Below are positions 44,134 through 55,897 of a DNA stretch of 64,000 bases, piece by piece. The position numbers and the translations under genes were made by a program. Where the stretch lies: assembly GCF_017794765.1 (NCBI RefSeq), contig NZ_CP051236.1, positions 322,672 through 386,671 of the forward strand, in the 5' to 3' direction. This stretch comes from Nitratireductor sp. (GTDB lineage: Bacteria > Pseudomonadota > Alphaproteobacteria > Rhizobiales > Rhizobiaceae). Position 1 is the first letter of the stretch. Every line of letters starts with the position of its first letter. The notes under the pieces are model-generated. The model saw nothing but the letters and a program-made list of their open reading frames with translations. It had not been told where the DNA came from and did no database searches.

Positions 44134-44789
44134 GCCCGGATCGTTTGATGCCTTCTCCTGCTTCGCCCACGTCCCTCCCGGCGCGCTATCTGCGCATGCC
44201 GCATGTGGAGCCGGGCATGGCGGTGGGGCTCTTCGGCGGATCGTTCAATCCTCCCCATGCCGGTCATGCGCTGGTTGCAGAAATCGCCATGCGAAGGCTG
44301 AGGCTCGATCAGCTCTGGTGGATCGTCACGCCGGGAAACCCACTGAAAAGCCATCGCGAGCTCGCGCCGCTTTCCGAACGGGTGGCGCTTTCGGAGAAAT
44401 GCACCAGCGATCCACGCGTGAAGGTGACTGCCTTTGAGGCCGGCCACCGCATCCGCTATACGGCGGACACGATAGATCTTGTTCAAACGCGCAATCGCGG
44501 TGTCGATTTTGTCTGGATCATGGGCGCCGACAGCCTGCGCGACTTTCACCGCTGGGAACGCTGGCGCGACATCGTGCGCTCCATGCCCATTGCGGTGATC
44601 GACCGTCCCGGGGCGACGCTCGCCTTCCTATCGTCCACCATGGCGAAGACTTTCGACCATGCCCGGCTCGACGAAGACGACGCGCCAATCCTGGCGCGCA
44701 GCAGGCCGCCAGCCTGGACATTCATCCACGGCCCACGCTCCTCGCTATCCTCGACCGCCATCAGAAATGCGGCGAAAGAGGCCCGGTGA
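44130..44789 (+). CDS. nadD: Nicotinate-nucleotide adenylyltransferase
   Basis: A 219-residue NadD of NAD synthesis. The nucleotidyl-transferase motif [14 protein letters not shown] and the C-terminal SSLSSTAIR (ISSTxIR type) are clear. A GTG at 44130 overlaps the proA stop (GTGA). An ATG at 44148 is an alternative start, because the first 30 residues are not conserved-looking. Confidence 0.93.
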   Translation: MSPDRLMPSPASPTSLPARYLRMPHVEPGMAVGLFGGSFNPPHAGHALVAEIAMRRLRLDQLWWIVTPGNPLKSHRELAPLSERVALSEKCTSDPRVKVTAFEAGHRIRYTADTIDLVQTRNRGVDFVWIMGADSLRDFHRWERWRDIVRSMPIAVIDRPGATLAFLSSTMAKTFDHARLDEDDAPILARSRPPAWTFIHGPRSSLSSTAIRNAAKEAR

Positions 44790-44799
44790 TCGCTAAACT

Positions 44800-44819
44800 C
44801 CGTTCAAACATGTGAACGG
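44800..44819. promoter_or_regulatory. 20-bp inverted repeat upstream of rsfS
   Basis: CCGTTCA (44800-44806) and TGAACGG (44813-44819) are exact complements around a 6-base centre. It lies in the 138-base gap between nadD and rsfS. No T-run follows, so an operator or small RNA hairpin is more likely than a terminator. Confidence 0.3.
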
Positions 44820-44927
44820 CCATGTCTTGAAACTGTTAACAGACTCTGCCTATCTATTGGGTATCGTCGGCATTGTGGCCGATGGTGAGCTTGTTCTTAT
44901 TGGAAAGGAAAGACACTGAGAACAGCA

Positions 44928-45323
44928 ATGACGAAGAAGGCTGACATGATGCCTTCGCCGGCCGAGGCCAGTCGCAATCTGGTTTCCCAGGCCGTTGAAA
45001 CAGCCCTCACGAGTCTGGAAGACTCCAAGGCGGAAAACATCATCTCTATCGATATCCAGGGCAAATCTCCGCTCGCCGATCACATGATCATCGCGTCGGG
45101 GCGTTCGCATCGCCATGTGGCGGCAGTGGCGGATCATCTGATCCGCGCGCTCAAAGAGGCTGGTCTTGGCAACGCCAAGGTCGAAGGTCTGAGCGGCGCC
45201 GACTGGGTGTTGATCGATACGGGCGACATTGTCGTTCACGTCTTCCGCCCTGAAGTTCGGGAGTTTTACAACATCGAGAAGATGTGGCAGGCCCCCGATC
45301 TGGAGGATGAAACGGTTCACTGA
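44928..45323 (+). CDS. rsfS: Ribosomal silencing factor RsfS
   Basis: A 131-residue RsfS/Iojap protein, which binds L14 on the 50S subunit and blocks subunit joining under starvation. Family segments are DHMIIASGRSHRHVAAVADH and GLSGADWVLIDTGDIVVHVF. The C-terminal YNIEKMW is the usual end. It has its own leader after nadD and is followed by rlmH. Confidence 0.95.
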   Translation: MTKKADMMPSPAEASRNLVSQAVETALTSLEDSKAENIISIDIQGKSPLADHMIIASGRSHRHVAAVADHLIRALKEAGLGNAKVEGLSGADWVLIDTGDIVVHVFRPEVREFYNIEKMWQAPDLEDETVH

Positions 45324-45383
45324 CCGTCGTCTGCGACGACGGCGACTATGAGCCACCTCCGCCCACCGGGCAGAGAGGCTGGA

Positions 45384-45866
45384 ATGTATATTGCCATTTG
45401 TGCCGTGGGCCGGATGAAGACCGGCCCCGAGAGGGATTTGACGGACCGTTATCTGGAGCGGTTCGCCAAAAGCGGCCCTGCTGTGGGCCTGGAATTCTCC
45501 GGTGTCAGTGAGATTGTCGAGAGCCGCGCCAGGTCCGCTGACGAACGGCGTCGCGAAGAAAGCCGCAAGATCGCACAAATGCGCCCCGAGGGGTCAGCAC
45601 TCTTTCTGCTCGACGAGCGTGGGAAGAATCTCACATCAAGGCAGTTGAGCGAAACGATCGCGGATTTGCGCGATCAGGGCCGCCGCAGTCTCACGATAGT
45701 CATCGGGGGGCCGGACGGGCACGACAGTGAACTGCGTGAGGCAGCCGACCGCACCATAGCCTTCGGCGCACAGACATGGCCGCACCAGATCGTTCGCCTG
45801 ATGCTGGCTGAACAACTTTACCGGACGTCGACCATCCTTTCTGGCCATCCCTATCACCGTGACTGA
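45384..45866 (+). CDS. rlmH: 23S rRNA pseudouridine(1915) N3-methyltransferase RlmH
   Basis: A 160-residue SPOUT methyltransferase. The knot region is TIVIGGPDGHDSEL and QTWPHQIVRLMLAEQLYR, with the invariant C-terminal HPYHRD. The start MYIAICAVGRMK at 45384 follows GAGAGGCTGG; an upstream ATG adds 12 residues not typical of RlmH. It methylates helix 69 of 23S rRNA. Confidence 0.95.
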   Translation: MYIAICAVGRMKTGPERDLTDRYLERFAKSGPAVGLEFSGVSEIVESRARSADERRREESRKIAQMRPEGSALFLLDERGKNLTSRQLSETIADLRDQGRRSLTIVIGGPDGHDSELREAADRTIAFGAQTWPHQIVRLMLAEQLYRTSTILSGHPYHRD

Positions 45867-45952
45867 CCGACTCGTGGCGCTGTTTTCACAAACGCGCATT
45901 GACGCCCGGCAAAATACAACCAAAAATTGCATCCGGTTACCACATGGTTGAT

Positions 45953-45968
45953 GTTTCCTTAAGGAAAC
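45953..45968. promoter_or_regulatory. Perfect 16-bp palindrome upstream of envC
   Basis: GTTTCCTTAAGGAAAC is fully self-complementary, 56 bases before the envC start in the 157-base gap after rlmH. It could be a regulator site for the cell-wall genes envC-ctpA. No regulator is proposed. Confidence 0.35.
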
Positions 45969-46023
45969 TTGGCCTATCCTGTCTTTGAACGACCTCCACT
46001 TCGCGTAAAACGGCAGACCAGGG

Positions 46024-47331
46024 ATGAAGAATGCGCTCGCGCCGCGCCCATATCTCACCCGTCTCAGGACGGCCGCTGCTGCTGTGGCGATCTTCTGCAT
46101 TCTGCCTGCCCCCGCTCCCGCGCAGGATGGCATTCAGGTTCTCGAGACCCAGCACAACAAGAGCCAGGTCGAATTTCAGGACATCAACCGCGAGATTGCA
46201 CTGACGGAAAAGCGGCTCGCCGAGATCGCGGCCGAGATCGATGCCATCAGGAACGACAATGCCGCAATCACGGCGGCTCTCATCCAGGCAGCAAAAACGG
46301 AACGCAAGCTGAGCGAGGATATCGATACGATTTCGCTGCGGCTGAGCAAGCTTCGTCACGAAGAGAGCTACCTCCGCGAATCGCTGCAGTCGCGCCGCGG
46401 CGTTCTGGCCGAGGTGCTCGGCGCGCTTCAACGCATGGGCCTCAACCCGCCGCCGGCCATTCTCGTGCGCCCCGAGGACGCCTTGGCTTCAGTCCGCAGT
46501 GCCATTCTTCTCGGCGCGGTGGTGCCGGAGCTGCGTGCGGAAACGGAAATCCTGATCGGCGATCTGCGCGATCTTTCTCGGATCGTGACGTCGATTGAGG
46601 GCGAGCGCGACAAACTTCAAAAAACCGTGACCGAACAGGCCGAAGAAAAGAAGCGGCTGGCCTTGCTGCTGGACGAGAAGAAGCGTCTCCAGCAGGAGGC
46701 CGAAAACCGCATGGCAACAGAGCAGCAGCAGGCAGAGGCGCTGGCCGCACGCGCCACCAGCCTTCAGGAGCTGATCGGGTCGCTGGAGAACGAAATCGCC
46801 TCGCTCCGCAAGGCTGAAGCCGAGCGCGCAAGGCGGCTCAATGAGCCGACTTCGCCCGAGAACCGTCTTGGTGCCGGCGCCTCCTTCGCCAGGCGGACAG
46901 GCGGGGTGGCCTTGCCCGTTGCCGGTCAGTTCGTGGCCAGGTTCGGTGAAGACGACGACACTGGCGCGCCGCTGCAGGGCGACATTCTAAGAACACAATC
47001 CGGCGCAATCGTTACGGCACCCGCGGGGGCGACGGTACTGTACGCAGGACCGTTTCGTTCCTATGGTCAGCTATTGATACTCAATGCCGGCGACGGTTAT
47101 CATATCGTGCTTGCCGGCTTGGATAAGGTAAGCGTGACGCTGGGGCAATCCGTTTTGGCGGGCGAACCAATCGGCATGATGGGGGAAGCTCGTCTGGCAA
47201 GCATCGCAGGCCCGGGGACTGAAGACCTTACCCCCGAGCTGTATGTCGAGTTCAGGAAGAACGGAAAACCGATCGATCCTAAACCCTGGTGGGCTCCGGG
47301 ACACTCTGGAAGGACAGGAAATGAAACGTAA
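46024..47331 (+). CDS. envC: Murein hydrolase activator, EnvC-like, with degenerate LytM domain
   Basis: A 435-residue periplasmic protein. The signal peptide covers about residues 1-34 (ending PAPAPAQ). A long coiled coil at about residues 38-260 is rich in Glu, Lys and Gln. The C-terminal M23/LytM fold (about 300-430) has the metal ligands changed: the second motif reads LYVEFRKNG where an active enzyme has LHFEIRKNG. It should therefore activate amidases at division rather than cut murein. It overlaps ctpA by 11 bases. Confidence 0.9.
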   Translation: MKNALAPRPYLTRLRTAAAAVAIFCILPAPAPAQDGIQVLETQHNKSQVEFQDINREIALTEKRLAEIAAEIDAIRNDNAAITAALIQAAKTERKLSEDIDTISLRLSKLRHEESYLRESLQSRRGVLAEVLGALQRMGLNPPPAILVRPEDALASVRSAILLGAVVPELRAETEILIGDLRDLSRIVTSIEGERDKLQKTVTEQAEEKKRLALLLDEKKRLQQEAENRMATEQQQAEALAARATSLQELIGSLENEIASLRKAEAERARRLNEPTSPENRLGAGASFARRTGGVALPVAGQFVARFGEDDDTGAPLQGDILRTQSGAIVTAPAGATVLYAGPFRSYGQLLILNAGDGYHIVLAGLDKVSVTLGQSVLAGEPIGMMGEARLASIAGPGTEDLTPELYVEFRKNGKPIDPKPWWAPGHSGRTGNET

Positions 47332-48646
47332 CTTGTCGCTATTGTTTGCCGGCGCCCTCATGGGCGCATCCGCGGTTTCGCTTTTTCACGGTACGAGCGG
47401 TTTCTCGGCAAACGCCGCTGGTTCGGAAACCTACCGGCAGCTTGCGATCTTCGGCGACATCTTCGAGCGCGTGCGCGCCCAGTATGTGACCCCGCCGGAC
47501 GACAAGAAGCTGGTGGAGAGCGCCATTAACGGCATGCTCACCTCGCTCGATCCACACTCTTCCTATCTCGATGCGGAAGCTGCCAAGGACATGCGGGTCC
47601 AGACAAAGGGCGAGTTCGGTGGCCTGGGCATCGAAGTGACCATGGACAATGAGCTCGTGAAGGTTGTCTCCCCCATCGACGACACACCCGCCTCGCGCGC
47701 TGGCGTCCTGGCCGGCGACCTGATCTCCGCCATCGACGGCGAGGAGGTGCGCGGCATGTCGCTCAATGACGCGGTGGACAAGATGCGAGGCCCGGTCAAC
47801 ACACCGATCGAACTCACCATCCTGCGCGAAGGTGCAGACAAACCGATCGAGCTGACCATTGTGCGCGATATCATCAAGGTGAAAGCCGTCAAGTTCCGCG
47901 TGGAGGAGGATGTCGGCTATCTGAAGATCACGTCCTTCACCGAAAAGACCTTCGATGACCTGATGAGCGCCATTGATACGATCAGCAAAGAGGTGCCTGA
48001 CGACAAATTGAAGGGCTATGTACTCGATCTGCGTCTCAATCCGGGTGGTCTGCTCGATCAGGCGGTGAGCGTCTCCGATGCTTTCCTCGACCGTGGCGAG
48101 ATCGTTTCGACACGCGGTCGTGACGCCAACGATATCGCCCGTTTCGATTCGCGGCCCGGCGATGTGCTCAATGGCAAGCCGGTGATTGTGTTGATCAACG
48201 GCGGTTCTGCGAGCGCCTCCGAGATCGTTGCCGGTGCGCTGCAGGATCATCGCCGCGCGACGGTGCTCGGCACCCAATCCTTCGGCAAGGGTTCGGTGCA
48301 GACCATTATTCCGCTCGGCGAGAACGGCGCCCTGCGCCTCACCACCGCGCTCTACTACACGCCATCAGGAGAATCGATCCAGGGCAAAGGCATCACGCCC
48401 GACATCAAGGTCGACCAGCCGCTACCCGAAGAGTTACAGGGTCGCGATCTGCGCCGGGGCGAGTCGGATCTGCGTGGGCACATCAAGGGTGAGGAAGAAA
48501 GCGAGGAGGGCTCCGGCTCGATCGCCTATGTACCGCCGGATGCCAAGGATGACGTCCAGCTCAACGCAGCGCTTGAACTGCTCCGTGGCGAAAAAACTGA
48601 CCCCGCCTTTCCGCCAAATCCTGACAAAGCCGTCATGAATCAGTAA
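47321..48646 (+). CDS. ctpA: Carboxyl-terminal processing protease (S41 family)
   Basis: A 441-residue periplasmic protease. GGAAGGACAGGA precedes the ATG at 47321, inside the envC end. A signal or anchor segment covers residues 1-32. A PDZ domain follows (GLGIEVTMDNELVKVVSPID) and then the S41 domain with catalytic Ser in NGGSASASEIVAGAL and Lys in GTQSFGKGSVQT. CtpA proteins trim envelope proteins and murein hydrolases, in keeping with EnvC next door. Confidence 0.95.
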   Translation: MKRNLSLLFAGALMGASAVSLFHGTSGFSANAAGSETYRQLAIFGDIFERVRAQYVTPPDDKKLVESAINGMLTSLDPHSSYLDAEAAKDMRVQTKGEFGGLGIEVTMDNELVKVVSPIDDTPASRAGVLAGDLISAIDGEEVRGMSLNDAVDKMRGPVNTPIELTILREGADKPIELTIVRDIIKVKAVKFRVEEDVGYLKITSFTEKTFDDLMSAIDTISKEVPDDKLKGYVLDLRLNPGGLLDQAVSVSDAFLDRGEIVSTRGRDANDIARFDSRPGDVLNGKPVIVLINGGSASASEIVAGALQDHRRATVLGTQSFGKGSVQTIIPLGENGALRLTTALYYTPSGESIQGKGITPDIKVDQPLPEELQGRDLRRGESDLRGHIKGEEESEEGSGSIAYVPPDAKDDVQLNAALELLRGEKTDPAFPPNPDKAVMNQ

Positions 48647-48796
48647 GTATCGATCGACCATCGCCGGTTTCAGCGAATCGGCGATGGCGCCCCGGCAACA
48701 CGGTTTGTCGGAAATCTGAATACGGGAGCGGCAATCCTTCCATCAGGGAGATGACCGGTCTGGATTTTTGGCCCTCGGCCATCGTCACGGGTGGGT

Positions 48797-49987
48797 ATGA
48801 TTTCGGGGAACAGAGACATAGACCGGCCGCTCGGCCGCGATGACCGGCCGAAAAAGCCAAAACGCAGTGGCATTTTCACCACCGAACGCATAGCGCTGAG
48901 CCTTGCCGCAATCGCCATTTTTGGTGTTTCTACTGCCGTGGCGCTGCGCGACCGTCCTTTTCGTTCACCGGCAGCAATCGCCATTACGGAGCCGGTGGAA
49001 CAGACCGTCGCCGAAACAACCACGCCTGAACCGGTAGCGGATGTTCCGCGACAGGGCGCTCCCAATGCGTCAATTACCCGGCTCGGCCCCAGAGATCCCG
49101 CCGAGAATGGGGAGCCCGGAAACGGAGTCATTGTCATCCGCGACCCCTCGGCCATGGGACAGCATCCAAGACTTGCCCATCTTCCCGACCGCGCACTTAT
49201 CGAAGAATCGGAAACGGGGCCCCTGCCCGTGCGCGATGCGGGAGGCCGCCGCCCCTTCGATGTTTATGCCCGGGCGTGGTCGGGCGCGCGCGGAGCCAGA
49301 ATCGCCATCATTATCGGTGGCCTGGGACTTTCACAGACAACGACCCAGGAGGCGATTGAGGCGCTCCGTCCCGAGATCACCCTCGGATTCGCCCCGGCCG
49401 GCAACAGCCTGAGCCGCTGGATGCAGACAGCGCGCAAGGCAGGGCACGAGATCGTCCTGCAGGTGCCGATGGAACCCTTCGGTTATCCCTCGCCGAATCC
49501 CGGGCGCAACACGCTGACCGTCGACGCATCGCCATCGGAGAACCTTGCCCGCCTTCGCTGGGCTCTTTCAAGAATCACGAATTACACCGGCATAATGAAC
49601 TACATGGGTGGCCGCTTCACCGCGGAACCGGAGCCGATGGATGAGATCATGGCCGAGCTTGGCAAACGCGGACTGATGTATATCGACGACGGCACATCCG
49701 CGCGCAGCGTCGCCGAAGATCTGGCGCTTCAGGAAGGAGTACCGTTTGCCGCATCGGATGTACTGATTGATCCCACAGGAAATAACCGCCGACCCGACCG
49801 TGGTGAAATTCTGAAAAAACTCGATGAGTTGGAACGCATTTCCCGCGCGCGCGGCTTTGCGATTGGAACCGGATCGGCTTTCGATGAAACCATCGACACA
49901 GTCGCCGAGTGGGCCGCTGAGGTAACCGCGCGCGGGATAGAACTCGTCCCCATCTCGGCGCTCGCCGCCGACCCCGAGCCCCGATAA
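48797..49987 (+). CDS. Divergent polysaccharide deacetylase family protein
   Basis: A 396-residue envelope protein (YibQ/DUF610 type). One membrane anchor lies at about residues 32-50, followed by a Pro/Glu-rich linker and a deacetylase-like barrel from about residue 165 ([20 protein letters not shown], then [13 protein letters not shown] and IMNYMGGRF). The usual Asp-Asp of the NodB motif is GG here, as in this divergent branch. Position after envC-ctpA is standard and suggests a cell-wall role. A GTG 6 bases upstream is an alternative start. Confidence 0.88.
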   Translation: MISGNRDIDRPLGRDDRPKKPKRSGIFTTERIALSLAAIAIFGVSTAVALRDRPFRSPAAIAITEPVEQTVAETTTPEPVADVPRQGAPNASITRLGPRDPAENGEPGNGVIVIRDPSAMGQHPRLAHLPDRALIEESETGPLPVRDAGGRRPFDVYARAWSGARGARIAIIIGGLGLSQTTTQEAIEALRPEITLGFAPAGNSLSRWMQTARKAGHEIVLQVPMEPFGYPSPNPGRNTLTVDASPSENLARLRWALSRITNYTGIMNYMGGRFTAEPEPMDEIMAELGKRGLMYIDDGTSARSVAEDLALQEGVPFAASDVLIDPTGNNRRPDRGEILKKLDELERISRARGFAIGTGSAFDETIDTVAEWAAEVTARGIELVPISALAADPEPR

Positions 49988-50004
49988 GATTGGACAGTCT
50001 AGCA

Positions 50005-50526
50005 ATGGCCAGGAACAACATGATTGCGAACGATCTGCCCTATCGCCCTTGCGTGGGCATCATGGTTCTGAATGATCGCGGCTTGGCCTGGGCCGGGCGG
50101 CGCATCGTGCAGCCCGACACGGACGAGCTCTCCGGCGCGACACAGCTTTGGCAAATGCCTCAGGGCGGTGTGGACAAGGGCGAAGATGCGCGCGAGGCGG
50201 CCTATCGTGAACTATACGAGGAAACAGGCATGAAGTCCGTTTCCTTTCTTGCCGAAACGCCCGACTGGATCACCTATGATCTGCCCGAACACCTGGTCGG
50301 CGTGGCGCTCAAGGGCAAGTATCGCGGCCAGAAGCAGAAATGGTTCGCCTTCCGCTTCGAGGGGCAGGAGTCCGAGATTGCCATCAACCCGCCGCCTGGT
50401 GGCCACGCGGCGGAGTTCGACATGTGGGAATGGAAGCCCATGGCAGAACTGCCAAAGCTGATCGTGCCTTTCAAACGCAAAGTCTATGACAGCGTGGTCG
50501 ACGCCTTCCGTCATCTCGCGCCCTGA
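50005..50526 (+). CDS. rppH: RNA 5'-pyrophosphohydrolase
   Basis: A 173-residue Nudix hydrolase. [11 protein letters not shown] opens the fold, and the Nudix box is [17 protein letters not shown] followed by [13 protein letters not shown] before it is the RppH type, and KQKWFAFRF follows. It removes pyrophosphate from mRNA 5' ends to start decay. The ATG at 50005 is chosen over a TTG 15 bases earlier. Confidence 0.94.
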   Translation: MARNNMIANDLPYRPCVGIMVLNDRGLAWAGRRIVQPDTDELSGATQLWQMPQGGVDKGEDAREAAYRELYEETGMKSVSFLAETPDWITYDLPEHLVGVALKGKYRGQKQKWFAFRFEGQESEIAINPPPGGHAAEFDMWEWKPMAELPKLIVPFKRKVYDSVVDAFRHLAP

Positions 50527-50580
50527 AGCTTCTGGCCAGAAGCCGGCCCTTCACCTCCTCTGAACCCAAATTGCGCACAC

Positions 50581-50612
50581 AAAAAAAGCCGGGCGCTGAG
50601 CCCGGCTTTTTT
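50581..50612. terminator. Bidirectional terminator between rppH and atpC
   Basis: A seven-A run, GCCGGGC (50588-50594), loop GCTGA, GCCCGGC (50600-50606) and six T follow each other. The A-run and T-run make it work for both convergent units: rppH on plus and the ATP synthase operon on minus. Confidence 0.9.
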
Positions 50613-50630
50613 GTTTGAGCTATCGGCTGA

Positions 50631-51035
50631 TCAGGCCGGAAGGATAGCCCCTTCCAGCGTTGTCAGCTGATGGAGGAATTCCTCGGCGCGCATACGCGTC
50701 TCGTGGTCCCTGGCATCCTCGATATCTTCGCGGGCGTCCTGGATGCGGCGCGCGAGATCCTCGCGATTGATGTCGTCGACATGCACAGCCGATTCAGCCA
50801 GCACGGTACAGCTGTCAGGAAGAATATCGGCGAAACCGCCAAACACGACATAGCGTTCCGTCTTGCCATCGGCGGAAACAGTGACCACGCCCGGCTTGAT
50901 GCTGGTCATGGTCGGCGCATGGGTCGCCATAACGGTCAGTTCGCCCTCGGTGCCGGGAATGACAACCGATTCGACGTCCTGGGAAACCAGGAGCCGCTCG
51001 GGCGAGACCAGATCGAATTTGAAGGCTTCTGCCAT
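50631..51035 (-). CDS. atpC: ATP synthase F1 subunit epsilon
   Basis: A 134-residue epsilon subunit. The N-terminal beta domain shows FKFDLVSPERLL and EGELTVMATHAPTMTSIKPGV. The C-terminal helical part is short and acidic. It is the last gene of the F1 operon, separated from atpD by a 99-base gap containing a large inverted repeat, so its expression may be tuned apart from beta. Confidence 0.96.
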   Translation of the reverse strand: MAEAFKFDLVSPERLLVSQDVESVVIPGTEGELTVMATHAPTMTSIKPGVVTVSADGKTERYVVFGGFADILPDSCTVLAESAVHVDDINREDLARRIQDAREDIEDARDHETRMRAEEFLHQLTTLEGAILPA

Positions 51036-51043
51036 CTTTCTCT

Positions 51044-51130
51044 AGCGAATAGTGAATAGCGAATAGCGAATGTACTTCGCCCGATCGCTTCCGCTCTCCC
51101 TATTCGCTACTCCCTATTCGCTATTCGCTT
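51044..51130. repeat. Long imperfect inverted repeat built of GCGAATAG units between atpD and atpC
   Basis: The left arm 51044-51070 is three to four copies of AGCGAATAG-like units. The right arm 51098-51130 carries the complementary CTATTCGCT units. The arms pair over about 27 bases with three mismatches around a 27-base loop. Either strand could fold a long stem in the atp transcript. The unit is low-complexity and repeated in tandem. Confidence 0.8.
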
Positions 51131-51134
51131 CGGA

Positions 51135-52676
<1,542 letters not shown>

Positions 52677-52693
52677 TTAACCTCTTCGGTCCG

Positions 52694-53569
52694 TTAGAGC
52701 GCTTCCGCGCCCGAAATGATTTCGATCAGTTCCTTGGTGATCTGCGCCTGACGCTGACGGTTGTAGGTGATCGACAGCTTGTCGATCATCTCGCCTGCGT
52801 TGCGCGTCGCGCTGTCCATGGCGGTCATCTTGGCGCCCATCTCACCGGCTGCGTTCTCAAGAAGCGCCCGGAAGATCTGCACCGAAATGTTGCGCGGGAT
52901 CAGATCGGCAAGAATGGAAGGTGCATCCGGCTCGTATTCGTAAACCGCATCCGATCCTTCACCGGCCCCATCTGCTGGAACCGCGGCAGGAATGATCTGC
53001 AGCGCGGTCGGCACCTGCGACATCACCGACTGGAACTCGGAGTAGAACAGCGTGCAGATGTCGAACTCGCCCTTCTCAAACAGGCCGATCACCTGACGGG
53101 CGATCTCATGCGCGTTCTCGAAGCCGATCTTCTTCACCTCGCGCAGGTCCACGCGATCGATGATCAGGTCGCCATGGTCGCGACGCAGAATGTCGTAACC
53201 CTTCTTGCCAACGCAGAGCACCTTCACGGTCTTGCCGTCACGCAGAAGCGTACGGATATGCTCGCGTGCCTTCTTTGCGATCTGGCTGTTGAAGCCGCCG
53301 CAAAGACCGCGTTCCGCCGTGGCGACGACCAGCAGGTGCGTATCGTCCTTGCCCGTGCCGGCCATCAGCGGCGGCGCGTCGGTGCCCGAAACGGCGCCGG
53401 CGATGTTGGCGAGCACGGTTCCCATGCGTTCGGCATAGGGCCGCGCAGCCTCGGCCGCCTCCTGGGCGCGCTTCAGTTTCGCCGCGGCGACCATCTGCAT
53501 CGCCTTGGTGATTTTCTGCGTCGCCTTGACCGAGGCGATCCGGTTGCGAAGTTCCTTAAGGGAAGCCAT
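52694..53569 (-). CDS. atpG: ATP synthase F1 subunit gamma
   Basis: A 291-residue rotor shaft. The N-terminal coil [20 protein letters not shown] and the C-terminal coil [19 protein letters not shown] pack into the alpha-beta ring. [14 protein letters not shown] is a conserved central strand. An Asp/Gly-rich insert near residues 200-215 is typical of alphaproteobacteria. It lies 12 bases after atpA. Confidence 0.97.
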   Translation of the reverse strand: MASLKELRNRIASVKATQKITKAMQMVAAAKLKRAQEAAEAARPYAERMGTVLANIAGAVSGTDAPPLMAGTGKDDTHLLVVATAERGLCGGFNSQIAKKAREHIRTLLRDGKTVKVLCVGKKGYDILRRDHGDLIIDRVDLREVKKIGFENAHEIARQVIGLFEKGEFDICTLFYSEFQSVMSQVPTALQIIPAAVPADGAGEGSDAVYEYEPDAPSILADLIPRNISVQIFRALLENAAGEMGAKMTAMDSATRNAGEMIDKLSITYNRQRQAQITKELIEIISGAEAL

Positions 53570-53581
53570 GCTCGCTCAGCC

Positions 53582-55111
53582 TCAGGCGAAGTTCTTGGCG
53601 AAAGCGTCGATCTGTGCCTTGAGCTTCTCACGCAGATCGTCGGAAAGCGCCTTTTCCTTGCGGATCGCTTCCAGCACGTCCTTGCCATCCGCACGCATGT
53701 GCGAAAGCAGGCCCTGCTCGAAACGGGTGACATCGGCAAGCGGCAGCTTGTCGAGGTAGCCATTCACACCGGCGAAGATCACGGCAACCTGCTCTTCCGT
53801 CTTCAGCGGCGAGAACTGCGGCTGCTTCAGGAGTTCGGTCAGGCGCGCACCGCGGTTGAGCAGGCGCTGGGTCGAGGCGTCGAGGTCAGAACCGAACTGC
53901 GCGAACGCAGCCATTTCACGGTACTGGGCGAGCTCACCCTTAATGGAGCCGGCAACCTGCTTCATCGCCTTGATCTGGGCTGCGGAGCCGACGCGCGACA
54001 CTGACAGACCGACGTTCACGGCCGGGCGGATACCCTGGAAGAACAGGTTGGTCTCGAGGAAGATCTGACCGTCGGTGATCGAGATCACGTTGGTCGGAAT
54101 GTAGGCCGACACGTCGTTCGCCTGCGTCTCGATGACCGGCAGAGCTGTGAGCGAACCGGCGCCCTGCTCGTCGTTCATCTTCGCCGCGCGCTCGAGCAGG
54201 CGGGAGTGCAGGTAGAACACGTCACCCGGATAAGCTTCACGGCCCGGCGGGCGGCGCAGCAGGAGCGACATCTGACGGTAGGCGACGGCCTGCTTGGACA
54301 GATCGTCATAGGCGATCACGGCATGCTTGCCGTTGTCGCGGAAATATTCGCCCATGGCGCAGCCGGCAAACGGAGCCAGGAACTGCATCGGAGCGGCATC
54401 GGAAGCGGTGGCGGCGACGATGATCGAGTATTCGAGAGCGCCGCGCTCTTCCAGAACCTTCACCAGCTGTGCAACCGTGGAGCGCTTCTGACCAACGGCG
54501 ACATAGACGCAGTAGAGCTTCTGGCTCTCGTCGTCACCGTCGTTGAGCGGCTTCTGGTTGAGGAAGGTATCGAGAACGATAGCGGTCTTGCCGGTCTGGC
54601 GGTCGCCAATGATAAGCTCGCGCTGGCCGCGGCCGATCGGGATTAGCGCGTCAACGGACTTCAAACCCGTGGACATCGGCTCGTGAACCGACTTGCGGGG
54701 GATGATGCCCGGTGCCTTCACGTCAACGCGGGCACGCTGCTTTGCCTTGATGGGGCCCTTGCCGTCGATCGGGTTGCCAAGCGCGTCAACAACGCGGCCG
54801 AGCAGCTCCGGACCGACCGGAACGTCCACGATGGCGCCCGTGCGCTTCACCGTGTCGCCTTCTTTAATGTCACGGTCGCTACCGAAGATAACGACGCCGA
54901 CATTGTCGACTTCGAGGTTCAGCGCCATGCCACGGATGCCGCCGGGGAATTCCACCATCTCACCGGCCTGGACATTGTCCAGACCATAGACGCGGGCAAT
55001 GCCGTCGCCCACGGAGAGCACCTGGCCAACTTCTGAAACTTCGGCTTCTTTGCCGAAGTTCTTAATCTGATCCTTCAGAATTGCGGAAATTTCCGCCGCA
55101 CGGATGTCCAT
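53582..55111 (-). CDS. atpA: ATP synthase F1 subunit alpha
   Basis: A 509-residue regulatory subunit. Walker A is [13 protein letters not shown], the alpha signature is [17 protein letters not shown], and the N-terminal [19 protein letters not shown] binds delta. Its start overlaps the atpH stop (TGATG). The order H-A-G-D-C matches other Rhizobiales, where F0 genes lie elsewhere. Confidence 0.98.
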   Translation of the reverse strand: MDIRAAEISAILKDQIKNFGKEAEVSEVGQVLSVGDGIARVYGLDNVQAGEMVEFPGGIRGMALNLEVDNVGVVIFGSDRDIKEGDTVKRTGAIVDVPVGPELLGRVVDALGNPIDGKGPIKAKQRARVDVKAPGIIPRKSVHEPMSTGLKSVDALIPIGRGQRELIIGDRQTGKTAIVLDTFLNQKPLNDGDDESQKLYCVYVAVGQKRSTVAQLVKVLEERGALEYSIIVAATASDAAPMQFLAPFAGCAMGEYFRDNGKHAVIAYDDLSKQAVAYRQMSLLLRRPPGREAYPGDVFYLHSRLLERAAKMNDEQGAGSLTALPVIETQANDVSAYIPTNVISITDGQIFLETNLFFQGIRPAVNVGLSVSRVGSAAQIKAMKQVAGSIKGELAQYREMAAFAQFGSDLDASTQRLLNRGARLTELLKQPQFSPLKTEEQVAVIFAGVNGYLDKLPLADVTRFEQGLLSHMRADGKDVLEAIRKEKALSDDLREKLKAQIDAFAKNFA

Positions 55112-55671
55112 CAGCCGACCTCTTTCAGTGCAAGCTTGAGCGAATTGAGTTTGGTTTTGAGCGATGTGTCGATCTGGCGCGAGCCCATCTTGACCACCAG
55201 CCCGCCGAGAATGGAGGGATCAACGGTTACGTTGATTGAAACGTCCTTGCCAGCCACTGCCTTTAGTGCGGCCTTCAGTTCCTTCTCCTGCGTCGCATTC
55301 AGCGCATGCGCTACAGTCACATCCGCCGTCGTTTCGCCGCGATCTTCAGCCGCGATCTGGCGGAATGCGCGGATCATCTGCGGAACGGCGAACAGGCGCC
55401 GGTTCTTCGCCACGACACGCAGGAAATTGCCGACCAGGCCCGTAATCTTGGCCTTGTCGAGAACGGCGCTGACAGCCTTCAGCTGATCGTCCGCGGAAAA
55501 AACCGGGCTCTTGATCAGACGCTGAAGATCGTCGCTGCCTTCAAGAAGATCTTCGAAACGACCGAGATCGGCCTCGACTGTGGAAATCGCCTTGGCTTCC
55601 TTCGCCAGTTCGAAAAGCGAACCAGCGTAGCGCCCTGCCATTCCGGAAATCATGGAGCCAGATTGTGCCAC
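55111..55671 (-). CDS. atpH: ATP synthase F1 subunit delta
   Basis: A 186-residue stator subunit. A GTG at 55671 (then [19 protein letters not shown]) is preferred: rhizobial delta subunits begin at this point, and the upstream in-frame extension is not delta-like. The C-terminus [20 protein letters not shown] is the delta signature. First gene of the F1 operon. Confidence 0.94.
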   Translation of the reverse strand: MAQSGSMISGMAGRYAGSLFELAKEAKAISTVEADLGRFEDLLEGSDDLQRLIKSPVFSADDQLKAVSAVLDKAKITGLVGNFLRVVAKNRRLFAVPQMIRAFRQIAAEDRGETTADVTVAHALNATQEKELKAALKAVAGKDVSINVTVDPSILGGLVVKMGSRQIDTSLKTKLNSLKLALKEVG

Positions 55672-55809
55672 GGGATGGTCATCTCTCACGCCTAGAAGGC
55701 CAAAAGATTTTCTGCTGGAGCGCCAGGCTCGGGCTAAATCTCTGACCTGATTGAATTTTTCCCCTCGCAAAAAGACATGAAGCATGCCCTTCTGCTGAAA
55801 GCCGATTGC

Positions 55810-55838
55810 CGTCTAGCACAGGCTTCCGAGACTCGCAA
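55810..55838 (-). promoter_or_regulatory. Possible promoter of the atpHAGDC operon
   Basis: On the minus strand TTGCGA (55838-55833), a 17-base spacer and TAGACG (55815-55810) suit a housekeeping promoter, giving a leader of about 130 bases before the atpH GTG. The rest of the 226-base gap shows nothing else clear. Confidence 0.35.
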
Positions 55839-55897
55839 CACGCATGGCCGCCGGCAAACCGGCTGCTTTGTCGCAGTTTGGACGCATTTTTGACCCG

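Noticed and set aside
46024-47331. Active M23 endopeptidase
   Set aside because: The HxH-type metal motif is lost (LYVEF), consistent with an activator only.
51044-51130. Possible CRISPR array
   Set aside because: Units are about 9 bases, contiguous and in opposing orientation; no spacers and no cas genes.
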